From the NCBI GenBank assembly GCA_937923795.1, contig CALDWI010000007.1, positions 62,001-126,000 of the forward strand: a DNA stretch of 64,000 nt, given 5' to 3'. Shown here piece after piece: positions 52,369 through 60,114 of this stretch. Within the stretch, counting starts at the first letter, position 1, and each line of letters opens with the position of its first letter. Source of the DNA: an uncultured Collinsella sp. (GTDB taxonomy: Bacteria; Actinomycetota; Coriobacteriia; Coriobacteriales; Coriobacteriaceae). The position numbers and the translations under genes are program-made. The notes below the pieces were generated by a model that did not search any database, was not told the DNA's origin, and worked only from the letters and a program-made list of their open reading frames with translations.

Positions 52369-52821
52369 ATGATGAACGCAACGAATATGGTCCAGGGAAA
52401 CCTCGCCCTTAAGCTCGAGACGCCTGCAGAACCCACTTTTACGGTTGTTCAGGGTGGCCGCTTCAGCTTTCAGCCTTTGACCGTAAAGCCTGCTCGCAAT
52501 CAGCAGGCTGCAGTCGCGCCGGCCCGCGTTGCCCTGAAGGTTCCGACGATTGTCGCCGTTGCCGTTGCGCTTACGCTCTTCTTTGTCCTCGCTACGTCTG
52601 TCTTTAGCGCTCGTCACGCCGCGTATGCCGAGTCCGTTTCCAACGTTACCTACGAGACCATTCGCGTTCAGCCTGGTGATTCTCTTTGGTCGCTTGCCGA
52701 GGAATATCCAATCGAAGGCCTTTCCACGCAAGAGACTTCCGACATGATCCGTAACGTCAATCATCTGGAGCATGGTTCGCTCGCCGCCGGTGCGCATCTT
52801 AAGGTTCCTACTCGTTCGTAA
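52369..52821 (+). CDS. SOS-regulated LysM membrane protein, probable cell-division inhibitor
   Basis: A 150-residue protein with a cytoplasmic N-terminus, one membrane segment (PTIVAVAVALTLFFVLATS, about 59-77) and a C-terminal LysM domain (about 95-148, IRVQPGDSLWSLAEEYP). The organisation and position match YneA of Bacillus and the LysM genes beside lexA in other Actinobacteria, which delay division during SOS; the role here is inferred. ATG 52369 or 52372 after AGGAG. Divergent from lexA across LexA boxes. Confidence 0.82.
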   Translation: MMNATNMVQGNLALKLETPAEPTFTVVQGGRFSFQPLTVKPARNQQAAVAPARVALKVPTIVAVAVALTLFFVLATSVFSARHAAYAESVSNVTYETIRVQPGDSLWSLAEEYPIEGLSTQETSDMIRNVNHLEHGSLAAGAHLKVPTRS

Positions 52822-52872
52822 TCATTATCACGCTGCGCATGGTACCCTTGTTATCGTTTAAGAGGAGGTACC

Positions 52873-53316
52873 ATGCGCTGTCCCAAATGCGGCAAGGCAC
52901 ATACCCGCGTCGTTGATTCCCGTATGCAGGAGTCAAATAACACCATTAAGCGCCGTCGCGAATGTTGCTCGTGTAATTACCGCTTTACAACGTTCGAGCG
53001 ATGCGAAGACCCAATCGAGGTCATTAAGTCGGACGGAACTAAGCAGCGGTTCGATCGCAATAAGCTGCTCGTCGGCTTGATGCGCGCCACCATCAAGCGT
53101 GATATCGACACTAAGAAGCTCAATGAGATTATCGACGATATCGAGGTCGAGCTGCGTTCTCGTACGCTGACGGCCGTCACGTCCCATGAGTTGGGTGACA
53201 TGGTGCTCAAGCGCTTGGCCAAGATCGACAAGGTGGCGTACATCCGCTTTGCCTCGGTCTACCGCGATTTCAAAGACGTCGATGAGTTTCTGCAAGAGCT
53301 CGACAAGCTAAGGTGA
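52873..53316 (+). CDS. nrdR: Transcriptional repressor NrdR
   Basis: A 147-residue protein with an N-terminal zinc ribbon (C3-x2-C6 ... C31-x2-C34, RFTTFER) and an ATP-cone domain (FDRNKLLVGLMRATIKRDID). It represses ribonucleotide reductase genes in response to ATP/dATP. No nrd genes lie in the window. It is near lexA, a frequent actinobacterial arrangement. ATG after AAGAGGAGGTACC. Confidence 0.95.
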   Translation: MRCPKCGKAHTRVVDSRMQESNNTIKRRRECCSCNYRFTTFERCEDPIEVIKSDGTKQRFDRNKLLVGLMRATIKRDIDTKKLNEIIDDIEVELRSRTLTAVTSHELGDMVLKRLAKIDKVAYIRFASVYRDFKDVDEFLQELDKLR

Positions 53317-53320
53317 TTCC

Positions 53321-53764
53321 ATGTCCAACATTACCGTCAACATAAAGCGTCTCGACCCCACCGTCGAGCTTCCCAAATACGCCCATCCCACCGATGCCGG
53401 CTTGGATCTGCGTTCCAACGAGGACTGCGTCCTGAAGCCCTTCGAACGCCGTCTGGTCTCTACCGGGCTGGCCTTCGCCCTGCCCGATGGCTACGCCGGC
53501 TTCGTCCAGCCCCGTAGCGGTCTCGCCATCAAGCAGGGCCTGTCTATAGTCAACACGCCGGGCCTCATCGACGCCCACTACCGAGGAGAACTCAAGGTTA
53601 TCCTCATCAACCTGGATCCCTCCAACAACATCCAAATCAACAAAGGCGACCGCATAGCCCAACTCGTCATCCAAGAAGTCCCCACGGTCAACCTCGTAGA
53701 AGTAGAAGAACTAGACGAAACCGACCGAGGCAACGGAGGCTTCGGCTCCAGCGGCGTCGCCTAG
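53321..53764 (+). CDS. dut: dUTP diphosphatase
   Basis: A 147-residue trimeric dUTPase. The five motifs are visible: AGLDLRS, PRSGLAIKQG, NTPGLIDAHYRGEL, RIAQLVI and RGNGGFGSSG. It hydrolyses dUTP to dUMP, keeping uracil out of DNA and feeding thymidylate synthesis. It starts four bases after nrdR and ends 19 bases before hairpin element E3. Confidence 0.96.
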   Translation: MSNITVNIKRLDPTVELPKYAHPTDAGLDLRSNEDCVLKPFERRLVSTGLAFALPDGYAGFVQPRSGLAIKQGLSIVNTPGLIDAHYRGELKVILINLDPSNNIQINKGDRIAQLVIQEVPTVNLVEVEELDETDRGNGGFGSSGVA

Positions 53765-53782
53765 GGACGCTTGTATCCCTCT

Positions 53783-53881
53783 CGCCCGGGGCTTACCTAT
53801 ATCATTCCATGCTCAAACATTCTCGCTTCGCTTCGCTCGCTGCGAAACTGCGCGTGGAACGATATAGGTAAGCCCCGGGCG
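53783..53881 (-). repeat. Long hairpin element E3, family B
   Basis: 27-base arms (53783-53809 and 53855-53881) pair at 26 positions around a 45-base core (53810-53854). The core is the reverse complement of that of E4 apart from an insertion of gcgaa-type repeats in a loop. Read on the minus strand the single non-Watson-Crick position is G-U. The outer arm sequence is not shared with E4. Confidence 0.82.
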
Positions 53882-54042
53882 GGCGGCTACTCGCTTGAAA
53901 CAATATTTACTTTTCTAGTAAGCCGATGCGATAAAGGGACGCCTCCTTTGTCTCATCGGCTTACTGTATTTATATTTTCCTGTTTTGTCTTTGCAGGTTC
54001 TAATGGATGGGATACCGAAGTAGCTGCTAGTAAGTAAACGCA
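53882..54042. other. Spacer between E3 and E4 with an internal hairpin
   Basis: 161 bases, partly AT-rich. agtaagccgatg (53917-53928) and catcggcttact (53954-53965) form a perfect 12-bp stem followed by gtatttatatttt, so this may be a terminator for dut or a third hairpin of the cluster. No gene recognised. Confidence 0.55.
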
Positions 54043-54146
54043 GCCGTTCTGTCGGAGCCGCCCTTATATCGTTCCACGCGCAGTTTCGCAGCGCAGCGAG
54101 AATGTTTGAGCATGGAATGATATAAGGGCGGCTCCGACAGAACGGC
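54043..54146 (+). repeat. Long hairpin element E4, family B
   Basis: 34-base arms (54043-54076 and 54113-54146) pair at 33 positions; the exception is G-U on the plus strand, at the same place as in E3. The core (54077-54112) has a small stem tttcgc/gcgaga. Only the innermost 12 bases of the arms are shared with E3. It ends 10 bases from the stop of the glycosyltransferase gene. Confidence 0.82.
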
Positions 54147-54156
54147 GGACATTCGA

Positions 54157-55458
54157 CTAGCGGATATGCGCGGGTTTTCCGCCCCAGTAGAAGCGGCAGA
54201 AGGCTCGTTTGCGCTTTTGGGGTTTGCCTACTAGCTCCATGGTTGCGATGGCTATGTCTTCGGCTGCGTGGGGGCGGCGTAGTACTTCGCCGTTGATGAG
54301 TAACGCTTTGAGCGACTCCGGATGGTCGTGCAAGTGACGCAACGTCACGATGAGTTCTCGTGCGGTGGTGACATGCATGCTGGCTCCCATGCCGGTGAGC
54401 ATCGTGGTGTTGGCCTTTTCCTGACCGTATGATTTGCCCAGCAGGATCATCGGCAGATGCGCGCACAGGCATTCGGTGACGGTGAGTCCGCCCGATTTGA
54501 GGATTGCTAGGTCGCAGCCGTGCATGAGGGCCGCCATGTCGTCCACATAGTCCAGAACCGTGACGTTGTCGAGCTTCATGGCGTCGAAGAGCGTCTTGAG
54601 TCGGGCGGCGTATTCCTTATCCTTGCCCGGTAAAAAGACAAAGTGCATGTCTTCAAAGCTGCGTAAGAAGGGGAGCGTGTGGTCCATCGCGGCACGGAAA
54701 CGCACGTATGGTTGGGGCAAACTGGCGCCGGCCATCACCAATACGACGGTTTTGTCTATGGGGAGATTGAACTTGCTCAGCTCATCCTCGCGTTTGTAAT
54801 CGGTATCGAAACCGGCTCGGATGGGGATGCCCGTTATGCGGATCTTTGACTCGGGAACTTTGCGCGGGCGCAGCGTTTCGGCCATAAACTCGTTGGCGAC
54901 GCAGAACAGGTCGGTGTCCTTGTGGGGCCAAAAGCCTTCTACTTCATAGTCTGTTGGTACGCAGATGACCGGATAATCGATACCCGTGATGACGCGGGCG
55001 CCCACGGCAACATTGGCTGCTGTGATGTGCGTTGCGACCACGGCTATAGGCCTGCGGCGACGAATATATTCGTTGAAGGCGGGGAACATAATTCGCGACC
55101 ATGCCGTGCCGCCACCCCAGAGAAGATGTCCCGTAAGCGTATATCGCCAGGTCAGGTCGTAAATGGGGCGTGTGGCTCCCGTAAAAGAAGCCGCGGTCTT
55201 ATTGCCGTCGAATTTAATACGTCCAAAATCAAGGATATCGAGCACTTCAATTTCAATATCCTCAGGGATTCCCTTGGTGCCGCGGATAAGGTCAAATGCT
55301 TGCGCAATCGCGTTGGCGGCGGCTTTGTGGCCCGATCCAACCGATGCGTGCACAATGGTTACCAGGGGTTTTTGTGCAGGTGAAACGGTCATTTGCTCCG
55401 GTTGGGGAGTGGCTTGCATGGGCAGGGGAGCGCTATTGCTCGTCTGCGTTTGATCCAT
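54157..55458 (-). CDS. MGDG synthase-type glycosyltransferase (UgtP-like)
   Basis: A 433-residue family GT28 glycosyltransferase. The N-terminal MGDG-synthase domain starts VTIVHASVGSGHKAAANAIA (33-52); the C-terminal donor-binding half has VMAGASLPQPYV and ILKSGGLTVTECL. Such enzymes add sugars from UDP-sugar to diacylglycerol, making membrane glycolipids and lipoteichoic acid anchors. Start ATG 55458 after AAGGGGAG; a longer frame upstream overlaps trxB and lacks resemblance. Divergent from trxB. Confidence 0.82.
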   Translation of the reverse strand: MDQTQTSNSAPLPMQATPQPEQMTVSPAQKPLVTIVHASVGSGHKAAANAIAQAFDLIRGTKGIPEDIEIEVLDILDFGRIKFDGNKTAASFTGATRPIYDLTWRYTLTGHLLWGGGTAWSRIMFPAFNEYIRRRRPIAVVATHITAANVAVGARVITGIDYPVICVPTDYEVEGFWPHKDTDLFCVANEFMAETLRPRKVPESKIRITGIPIRAGFDTDYKREDELSKFNLPIDKTVVLVMAGASLPQPYVRFRAAMDHTLPFLRSFEDMHFVFLPGKDKEYAARLKTLFDAMKLDNVTVLDYVDDMAALMHGCDLAILKSGGLTVTECLCAHLPMILLGKSYGQEKANTTMLTGMGASMHVTTARELIVTLRHLHDHPESLKALLINGEVLRRPHAAEDIAIATMELVGKPQKRKRAFCRFYWGGKPAHIR

Positions 55459-55575
55459 CGATAACTCCCCTTCAGCTTTGTTACGCGATTTATCATTGTA
55501 GTGCATGAGTGTCATGTTCACGTAAATTTGGGTATGAGCGCAAAGAACGACAACGTTTCGACGAGAGGATTCTTC

Positions 55576-56514
55576 ATGACTACCGATCAGCCGATTGATG
55601 TTGCGATTATCGGTGGAGGCCCCGCGGGCTATGCTGCCGCCATTTACGCTGCGCGTGCCAACCTGACGACGACCGTGATTGAGCAGGGCATGTCGGGTGG
55701 ACAGATCGCCACGACCAATGAAGTCGAGAACTATCCGGGCATTCCGCTCTTGAGTGGCGCCGAACTCGGCGAGCGTTTTCAGCAACATGCAGAGGGCCTG
55801 GGAGCACAGGTCGCATGGAGCATGGTTTCGGGTATCGATTACGATGCCGATGCAGCGCTGTTTACGGTGCATCACGATATGGGCGATACGCTGTCCAAGA
55901 GCGTCATTGCGTGCATGGGTGCCACGCCGCGATCTGCTGGTTTTGTTGGCGAGGATACGTATCGCGGTCGCGGCGTTTCGTATTGCGCGACGTGCGACGG
56001 CATGTTCTTTCGCGGCAAGCAGGTCTTTGTCATCGGCGGCGGCAATGCTGCCTGCGAGGAAGCTCTGTTCTTGTCAGAAATCGCCAGCAGTGTGACCATC
56101 GTTTTGCGCCGCGATCAGTTCCGTGCCCCCGATGGTGTGGTTCAAAAAGTTCTTGCAAAAGATAATATTTCAGTTAGGTACCAAACTAGTATTGTTGAAC
56201 TTTCTGGTGAAGCGATGCCAACGACGATCGCCTTTAAGGACAATGCATCCGGGGAAATTCATTCCGAGTCATTTGAGCCTGGCTCGTTTGGCATTTTTGT
56301 CTTTGCCGGCACGCAACCCCATACCGAGCTTGTTGAGCATCTCGTCGATTTGGCGCCTGATGGCGGCATTCTGACTGATGAATCCATGGCGACCCGCACG
56401 CCAGGTCTATTTGCCGCTGGCGACATCCGTTCTAAGCGCTTACGTCAGGTTGTGACCGCCGTTTCTGACGGAGCCATAGCAGCAACTAGCGCATATGCGT
56501 TTCTCCGTGGATAA
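55576..56514 (+). CDS. trxB: Thioredoxin reductase
   Basis: A 312-residue FAD/NAD(P)H enzyme. FAD motif IIGGGPAGYAAA (11-22), redox pair C137-A-T-C140 in SYCATCDG, NAD(P) motif VIGGGNAACEEA, and C-terminal TRTPGLFAAGDIR. It reduces thioredoxin. ATG after AGAGGATTCTTC. A terminator follows. Confidence 0.94.
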   Translation: MTTDQPIDVAIIGGGPAGYAAAIYAARANLTTTVIEQGMSGGQIATTNEVENYPGIPLLSGAELGERFQQHAEGLGAQVAWSMVSGIDYDADAALFTVHHDMGDTLSKSVIACMGATPRSAGFVGEDTYRGRGVSYCATCDGMFFRGKQVFVIGGGNAACEEALFLSEIASSVTIVLRRDQFRAPDGVVQKVLAKDNISVRYQTSIVELSGEAMPTTIAFKDNASGEIHSESFEPGSFGIFVFAGTQPHTELVEHLVDLAPDGGILTDESMATRTPGLFAAGDIRSKRLRQVVTAVSDGAIAATSAYAFLRG

Positions 56515-56555
56515 GTACGATAATATATCTTATGTAAGGTTGTTATTGATTAACT

Positions 56556-56597
56556 AAATGGCGGGACGATGCATCAGTGCGCTGTCCCGCCATTTTC
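56556..56597 (+). terminator. Terminator of trxB
   Basis: aaatggcgggac pairs with gtcccgccattt and TTTTC follows. Confidence 0.85.
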
Positions 56598-56601
56598 TTG
56601 C

Positions 56602-56631
56602 CGGCTATGTGGTATGCAAAACTAGATAACG
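56602..56631 (+). promoter_or_regulatory. Operator-like 30-bp sequence upstream of the DUF1836 gene
   Basis: Matches 25 of 30 positions with 58278-58307 upstream of degV, including the unbroken caaaactagata. It lies 35 bases before the ATG, over the likely promoter. Confidence 0.6.
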
Positions 56632-56666
56632 TAGAATACAATATAGAAAATGAACGGAGGACCTTT

Positions 56667-57278
56667 ATGAACCACGTTAAACACGTTATTCCGATGTCTG
56701 ATTCGTCGGTCAGCATTAAACCTGAGGATATTCAGCCCACTGTGCTGCCTGATGCATTTATTCAGTCCGATATCGTGCGCAAACTCAATACGTTGAGTCT
56801 GCCGCGCTATGACCAGTTGCCCAATGTGACGCTCTACCGCGACCAGGTCATTGAGTATGTTGCGCTGTGGATGGAGCCGCTGTCCCTTTGCGTTGAGCAG
56901 CCTATCATTACGCCATCGATGATCAATAACTACGTAAAGGTTGGCCTGGTGCCTGCTCCGGTCAAAAAGCAATATGGCCGCGAGCAGATTGCCCGCCTGA
57001 TCGCTATCTGCATCTTTAAGCAGGTGCTACCTATTGCTGCGGTGCAGGCACTCTTTAACATTCAGCGTTTGAGCTACGATGCCCCGACGGCCTTTGATTA
57101 TGTGGTCGATCAGCTCGAGGCATCGATTCGTTCGGCGTTTTCCGTCGAGCAGACGCCGGTTCCCGATACGGCGCATCAGGTAACGCGTGAGTCGCTGCTT
57201 GTGCGCAGCGCGGTTTCATCCTTTGTTTCGAAGGCTTACTTGATGAGCTATCTCAAGTTCAACGGGTTTAATAGCTAG
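56667..57278 (+). CDS. DUF1836 domain protein, probable transcriptional regulator
   Basis: A 203-residue protein. The central part (about 60-160) has ITPSMINNYVKVGLVPAPVK followed by YGREQIARLIAICIFKQVL, the DUF1836 pattern, which resembles a MerR-like winged HTH. DUF1836 proteins are often found beside degV, as here (convergent). A 30-bp operator-like sequence is shared by both promoters, so this protein probably controls itself and degV. ATG after CGGAGGACC. Confidence 0.8.
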   Translation: MNHVKHVIPMSDSSVSIKPEDIQPTVLPDAFIQSDIVRKLNTLSLPRYDQLPNVTLYRDQVIEYVALWMEPLSLCVEQPIITPSMINNYVKVGLVPAPVKKQYGREQIARLIAICIFKQVLPIAAVQALFNIQRLSYDAPTAFDYVVDQLEASIRSAFSVEQTPVPDTAHQVTRESLLVRSAVSSFVSKAYLMSYLKFNGFNS

Positions 57279-57287
57279 CCGACGTAT

Positions 57288-57339
57288 AAAACGGGCGGGA
57301 CAAAGAGCCATCTGTCGCTTTGTCCCGCCCGTTTTTTTT
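57288..57339. terminator. Bidirectional terminator between the DUF1836 gene and degV
   Basis: Perfect 17-bp arms (from aaacgggcgggacaaag) with T8 on the plus strand and T residues on the other. It serves both convergent genes. Confidence 0.92.
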
Positions 57340-57352
57340 GCTTGGTTGGACT

Positions 57353-58219
57353 TTATTTGCCCGAAGCTACGCCCATGCCGTAGCCGATGATCAGGCCGTG
57401 CATCTCAGCGTAATAGGAATCCAGGCCGTTGCAGGGCATGATGATGGTCTTGGAGCCGGGCCAATGTTCGACTATGCGATCAGTAAGCGCCTGGGCTCCA
57501 GCTTCGTTCTCAACGTGATCGATGATGACCTCACCGCCCGTAAAGCCCTCGGCTTCCATAGTGTCGATGATCTTGTTGAGCATCTTCTTTTCGCCACGCG
57601 TGTGCCCGACGAGTTCGATTTTACCGGCCTCACTCGCCGTGCCCAAAATGCGGATATTGAGCTTGTTGGCAATGACGCCGGCTGCCTTAGGGATACGTCC
57701 GGCTTTGGCGAGGTTTTCGTAATTGCACAAACTGAAGAGGATTTTGCTGTTCTGCTCAAGGCTATCGAAGTATGCGCAAGCGTCCTCGAATGAGACATCC
57801 GGATTGCTTGCAAGATAGCGGTCGAACAGCAAGAAAATGAGATCCATTTTGCCGCCAGCTGCGCGTGAATTGACTAGATGAATCTGTCGGTCGGGCTCCT
57901 CGGCAAGAACCATATCGCGAGCCGTGGCTGCCGCATTGTAGCTGCCCGACACGCCCTCAGAGATCGGCATGCAGATGGTCTTGTCTGCCAATTTGAAGAG
58001 CTCGGCCCACTCCCCTACGCTGGGACAAGCGCTCGAAGAAGCGTTCGTCTCCGTCTGTACAGCGCAGTTGAGCTCATGCACATCGAGCGAAAGGTCATCG
58101 ACGAATTCACGCTCCCCCACTCGAATTTTGAGGGGCGCAAATGCAAAGGTGGTATGGGGTGCGGTCGGTTGCCAATCGCGGAGGTTGCAGCTTGAATCGG
58201 AGATAAGTGCCCAGCTCAT
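57353..58219 (-). CDS. DegV family fatty acid-binding protein
   Basis: A 288-residue two-domain DegV protein: start ALISDSSCNL, ligand loop MPISEGVSGSYNAA, and C-terminal HWPGSKTIIMPCNGLDSYYAEMHGLIIGYG. In some Gram-positives such proteins bind fatty acids and work with fatty acid kinase. It converges with the DUF1836 regulator gene and has the matching operator-like palindrome 58 bases upstream of its start. Confidence 0.85.
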   Translation of the reverse strand: MSWALISDSSCNLRDWQPTAPHTTFAFAPLKIRVGEREFVDDLSLDVHELNCAVQTETNASSSACPSVGEWAELFKLADKTICMPISEGVSGSYNAAATARDMVLAEEPDRQIHLVNSRAAGGKMDLIFLLFDRYLASNPDVSFEDACAYFDSLEQNSKILFSLCNYENLAKAGRIPKAAGVIANKLNIRILGTASEAGKIELVGHTRGEKKMLNKIIDTMEAEGFTGGEVIIDHVENEAGAQALTDRIVEHWPGSKTIIMPCNGLDSYYAEMHGLIIGYGMGVASGK

Positions 58220-58276
58220 AGAGGGTCCTTTCTAATTGTTCCCATACAATTATAGCCATCTTGCAGACCGATTGGG

Positions 58277-58307
58277 CCGCTATCTAGTATTCAAAACTAG
58301 ATAGCGG
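58277..58307. promoter_or_regulatory. 12-bp inverted repeat operator upstream of degV
   Basis: ccgctatctagt (58277-58288) and actagatagcgg (58296-58307) are perfect complements with a 7-base spacer. A degenerate copy lies upstream of the DUF1836 gene. Confidence 0.7.
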
Positions 58308-58317
58308 ACTGCACTAA

Positions 58318-58362
58318 AGGCAAAAGAATGGACCCCATGACTCAAAGCCACGAGGTCCATAT
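58318..58362 (-). terminator. Terminator of the NlpC/P60 gene
   Basis: On the minus strand atggacctcg pairs with the ggggtccat side around a loop, followed by tcttttgcc. It lies just after the NlpC/P60 stop. Confidence 0.7.
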
Positions 58363-58383
58363 CCGTTTGCTTTATCTGAATAC

Positions 58384-59511
58384 TTAGTAACGCACAAAGA
58401 TATAGTTATTGTTCATGCCGGCGGCAACGGAGCTGATGATGACACCCGTGTTGTAGTCGGAAGCATGAATCATCTGACCACCACCGATGTAAATGCCGGT
58501 GTGGTTCGAGTTGACCACAACGTCACCGGGCTGCGGATCGGACACACGCGTCCAGCCCATAAAGGTACCCGTGGTGCCCAGGCGGCAATAGCGACCAGTG
58601 AGGCAATAGCTAACAAAACCAGAGCAGTCGAAGCTGTTCGGGCCAATTCCGCCCCAGGAATAAGCGCAACCAAGCTTACTGTACGCACGCGAGACAACAG
58701 AGCCGCCATCGACGGACTGGCTCGGAACAGAAGGCGTCGGAGCTGGAGCGGGCGTGGAGGGCTGCGGCGTCGGAGCAGGTGCCGGCGTAGGAGCCGGAGT
58801 GTTGCCGCCCTGGTTGTTGTTATTGCTGGTCTGGCCACCGTTGTTGGTGTTTTCGGTCGTACCGGCAGTCTCGTTGCTCACCGTGGCCTTCTCGGCGGTA
58901 CTGGCGTTGATGCCGGCCTGCAGCGCGGCGTTGGCCTCGGCCTCTGCGGCAAGCTCGGCTTGCAGCTGCGAATCCAGGGAGTTTACGACGTTCTGGGCTT
59001 CAGCCTGCTGGGCGTTAAGCTCGTCGACCTTCTTTTGCGTGGCTGCGACGTTCTTTTCCTGCTCGGACTGCTTATCGGTGAGCTGCTGCTTAAGCTCCTT
59101 GACCTCTTGAATGGTCTGAGCTTGCTTATCGGAGACTTTGCCGTAGTAGAACAGACGGTTGAGCATATCGCTCAGGTCGTCAACGCCCGTTAGAACCTGA
59201 AGCAGGCTCAGACCGCCGGTCTTGTACTCGCCGGCGACATAGGTCGAGAGCTTGGCCTGACCGTCAGCAATCTCCTGCTGCTTTTGCGTGATCTCGCCAG
59301 CAGTCTGATCGAGCGCCTGCGTCTGCGTGGCGAGCTCATCGTAAATCTGCTGGGTTTGGGTACCGATCTGCTCGAGCTTCGTACGAGCAGCGGCAAGGTC
59401 GGATGCGGTATCGGCGTAGGCAGGAGCCGCGAGGCCCAAGCCCAAAACACAAGCGAGGGTTGCCGTAGCAGCGCAGCGCGCCATGTTTTTGTGCGTGTTT
59501 GCTGTGCGCAT
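58384..59511 (-). CDS. Secreted NlpC/P60 peptidoglycan hydrolase
   Basis: A 375-residue secreted protein: signal peptide 1-33 (LACVLGLGLAAPAYA), long coiled coil (about 35-200), a Gly/Asn then Pro/Ala linker (about 215-265) and a C-terminal NlpC/P60 domain with Cys296 (FDCSGFV), His in SNHTGIYIG and MIHAS. It likely cuts muropeptide stems during cell separation, like RipA/CwlO-type proteins. ATG after GGAAAGGAAGC; apt lies just upstream on the same strand. Confidence 0.9.
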   Translation of the reverse strand: MRTANTHKNMARCAATATLACVLGLGLAAPAYADTASDLAAARTKLEQIGTQTQQIYDELATQTQALDQTAGEITQKQQEIADGQAKLSTYVAGEYKTGGLSLLQVLTGVDDLSDMLNRLFYYGKVSDKQAQTIQEVKELKQQLTDKQSEQEKNVAATQKKVDELNAQQAEAQNVVNSLDSQLQAELAAEAEANAALQAGINASTAEKATVSNETAGTTENTNNGGQTSNNNNQGGNTPAPTPAPAPTPQPSTPAPAPTPSVPSQSVDGGSVVSRAYSKLGCAYSWGGIGPNSFDCSGFVSYCLTGRYCRLGTTGTFMGWTRVSDPQPGDVVVNSNHTGIYIGGGQMIHASDYNTGVIISSVAAGMNNNYIFVRY

Positions 59512-59543
59512 GTAGCTTCCTTTCCAGTAACTAAGGGTAACGG

Positions 59544-60074
59544 CTAGTCCACCGTCACCAGGCTAAATAGCTCAACATCGTCGTCAGTCGACGTGAGCTT
59601 CTCGCGCGGGTTGAGAAACGCAAGCTCAAGGATACACCCGTAGCCCACAAGCTTTGCGCCCATATCTCGCACCAGTTTACCTGTTGCCTCGACGGTTCCG
59701 CCCGTCGCGACCAAGTCGTCCAGAATCAACACGGTATCTTTAGAGCTGATAGCGTCGGCATGGATCTCAATTGAATCGGTGCCGTACTCGAGCTCGTAGC
59801 TCTGGCTTACGGTCTCGCGCGGCAGCTTGCCCGGTTTACGTGCGGGAACAAAGCCGGCGCCCAGAGCGACGGCCACGGGAACGCCCACCATAAAGCCGCG
59901 AGCCTCTGGGCCCACGACCTTGGTGATTCCCATGCCGGCAAAGTGCTCGGCGAGGGCATCGGTCATGGCTTTGAGCGCCTCGGGATTGCCGAAGAGCGGC
60001 GTGATGTCTTTAAAGATGACTCCGGGCTCGGGATAGTCGGGGATGTCGACGATTTGAGATTCGAAGTCGTACAT
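59544..60074 (-). CDS. apt: Adenine phosphoribosyltransferase
   Basis: A 176-residue enzyme with IPDYPEPGVIFKDITPLF at the N-terminus and the PRPP motif VLILDDLVATGGT. It salvages adenine to AMP. ATG 60074 is chosen; a TTG at 60089 would add five residues. It lies between the MerR gene and the NlpC/P60 gene on the minus strand. Confidence 0.95.
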   Translation of the reverse strand: MYDFESQIVDIPDYPEPGVIFKDITPLFGNPEALKAMTDALAEHFAGMGITKVVGPEARGFMVGVPVAVALGAGFVPARKPGKLPRETVSQSYELEYGTDSIEIHADAISSKDTVLILDDLVATGGTVEATGKLVRDMGAKLVGYGCILELAFLNPREKLTSTDDDVELFSLVTVD

Positions 60075-60114
60075 TGCATGACCTATCAATGGGTTGCCGG
60101 ATAAGCGGCAGCTG

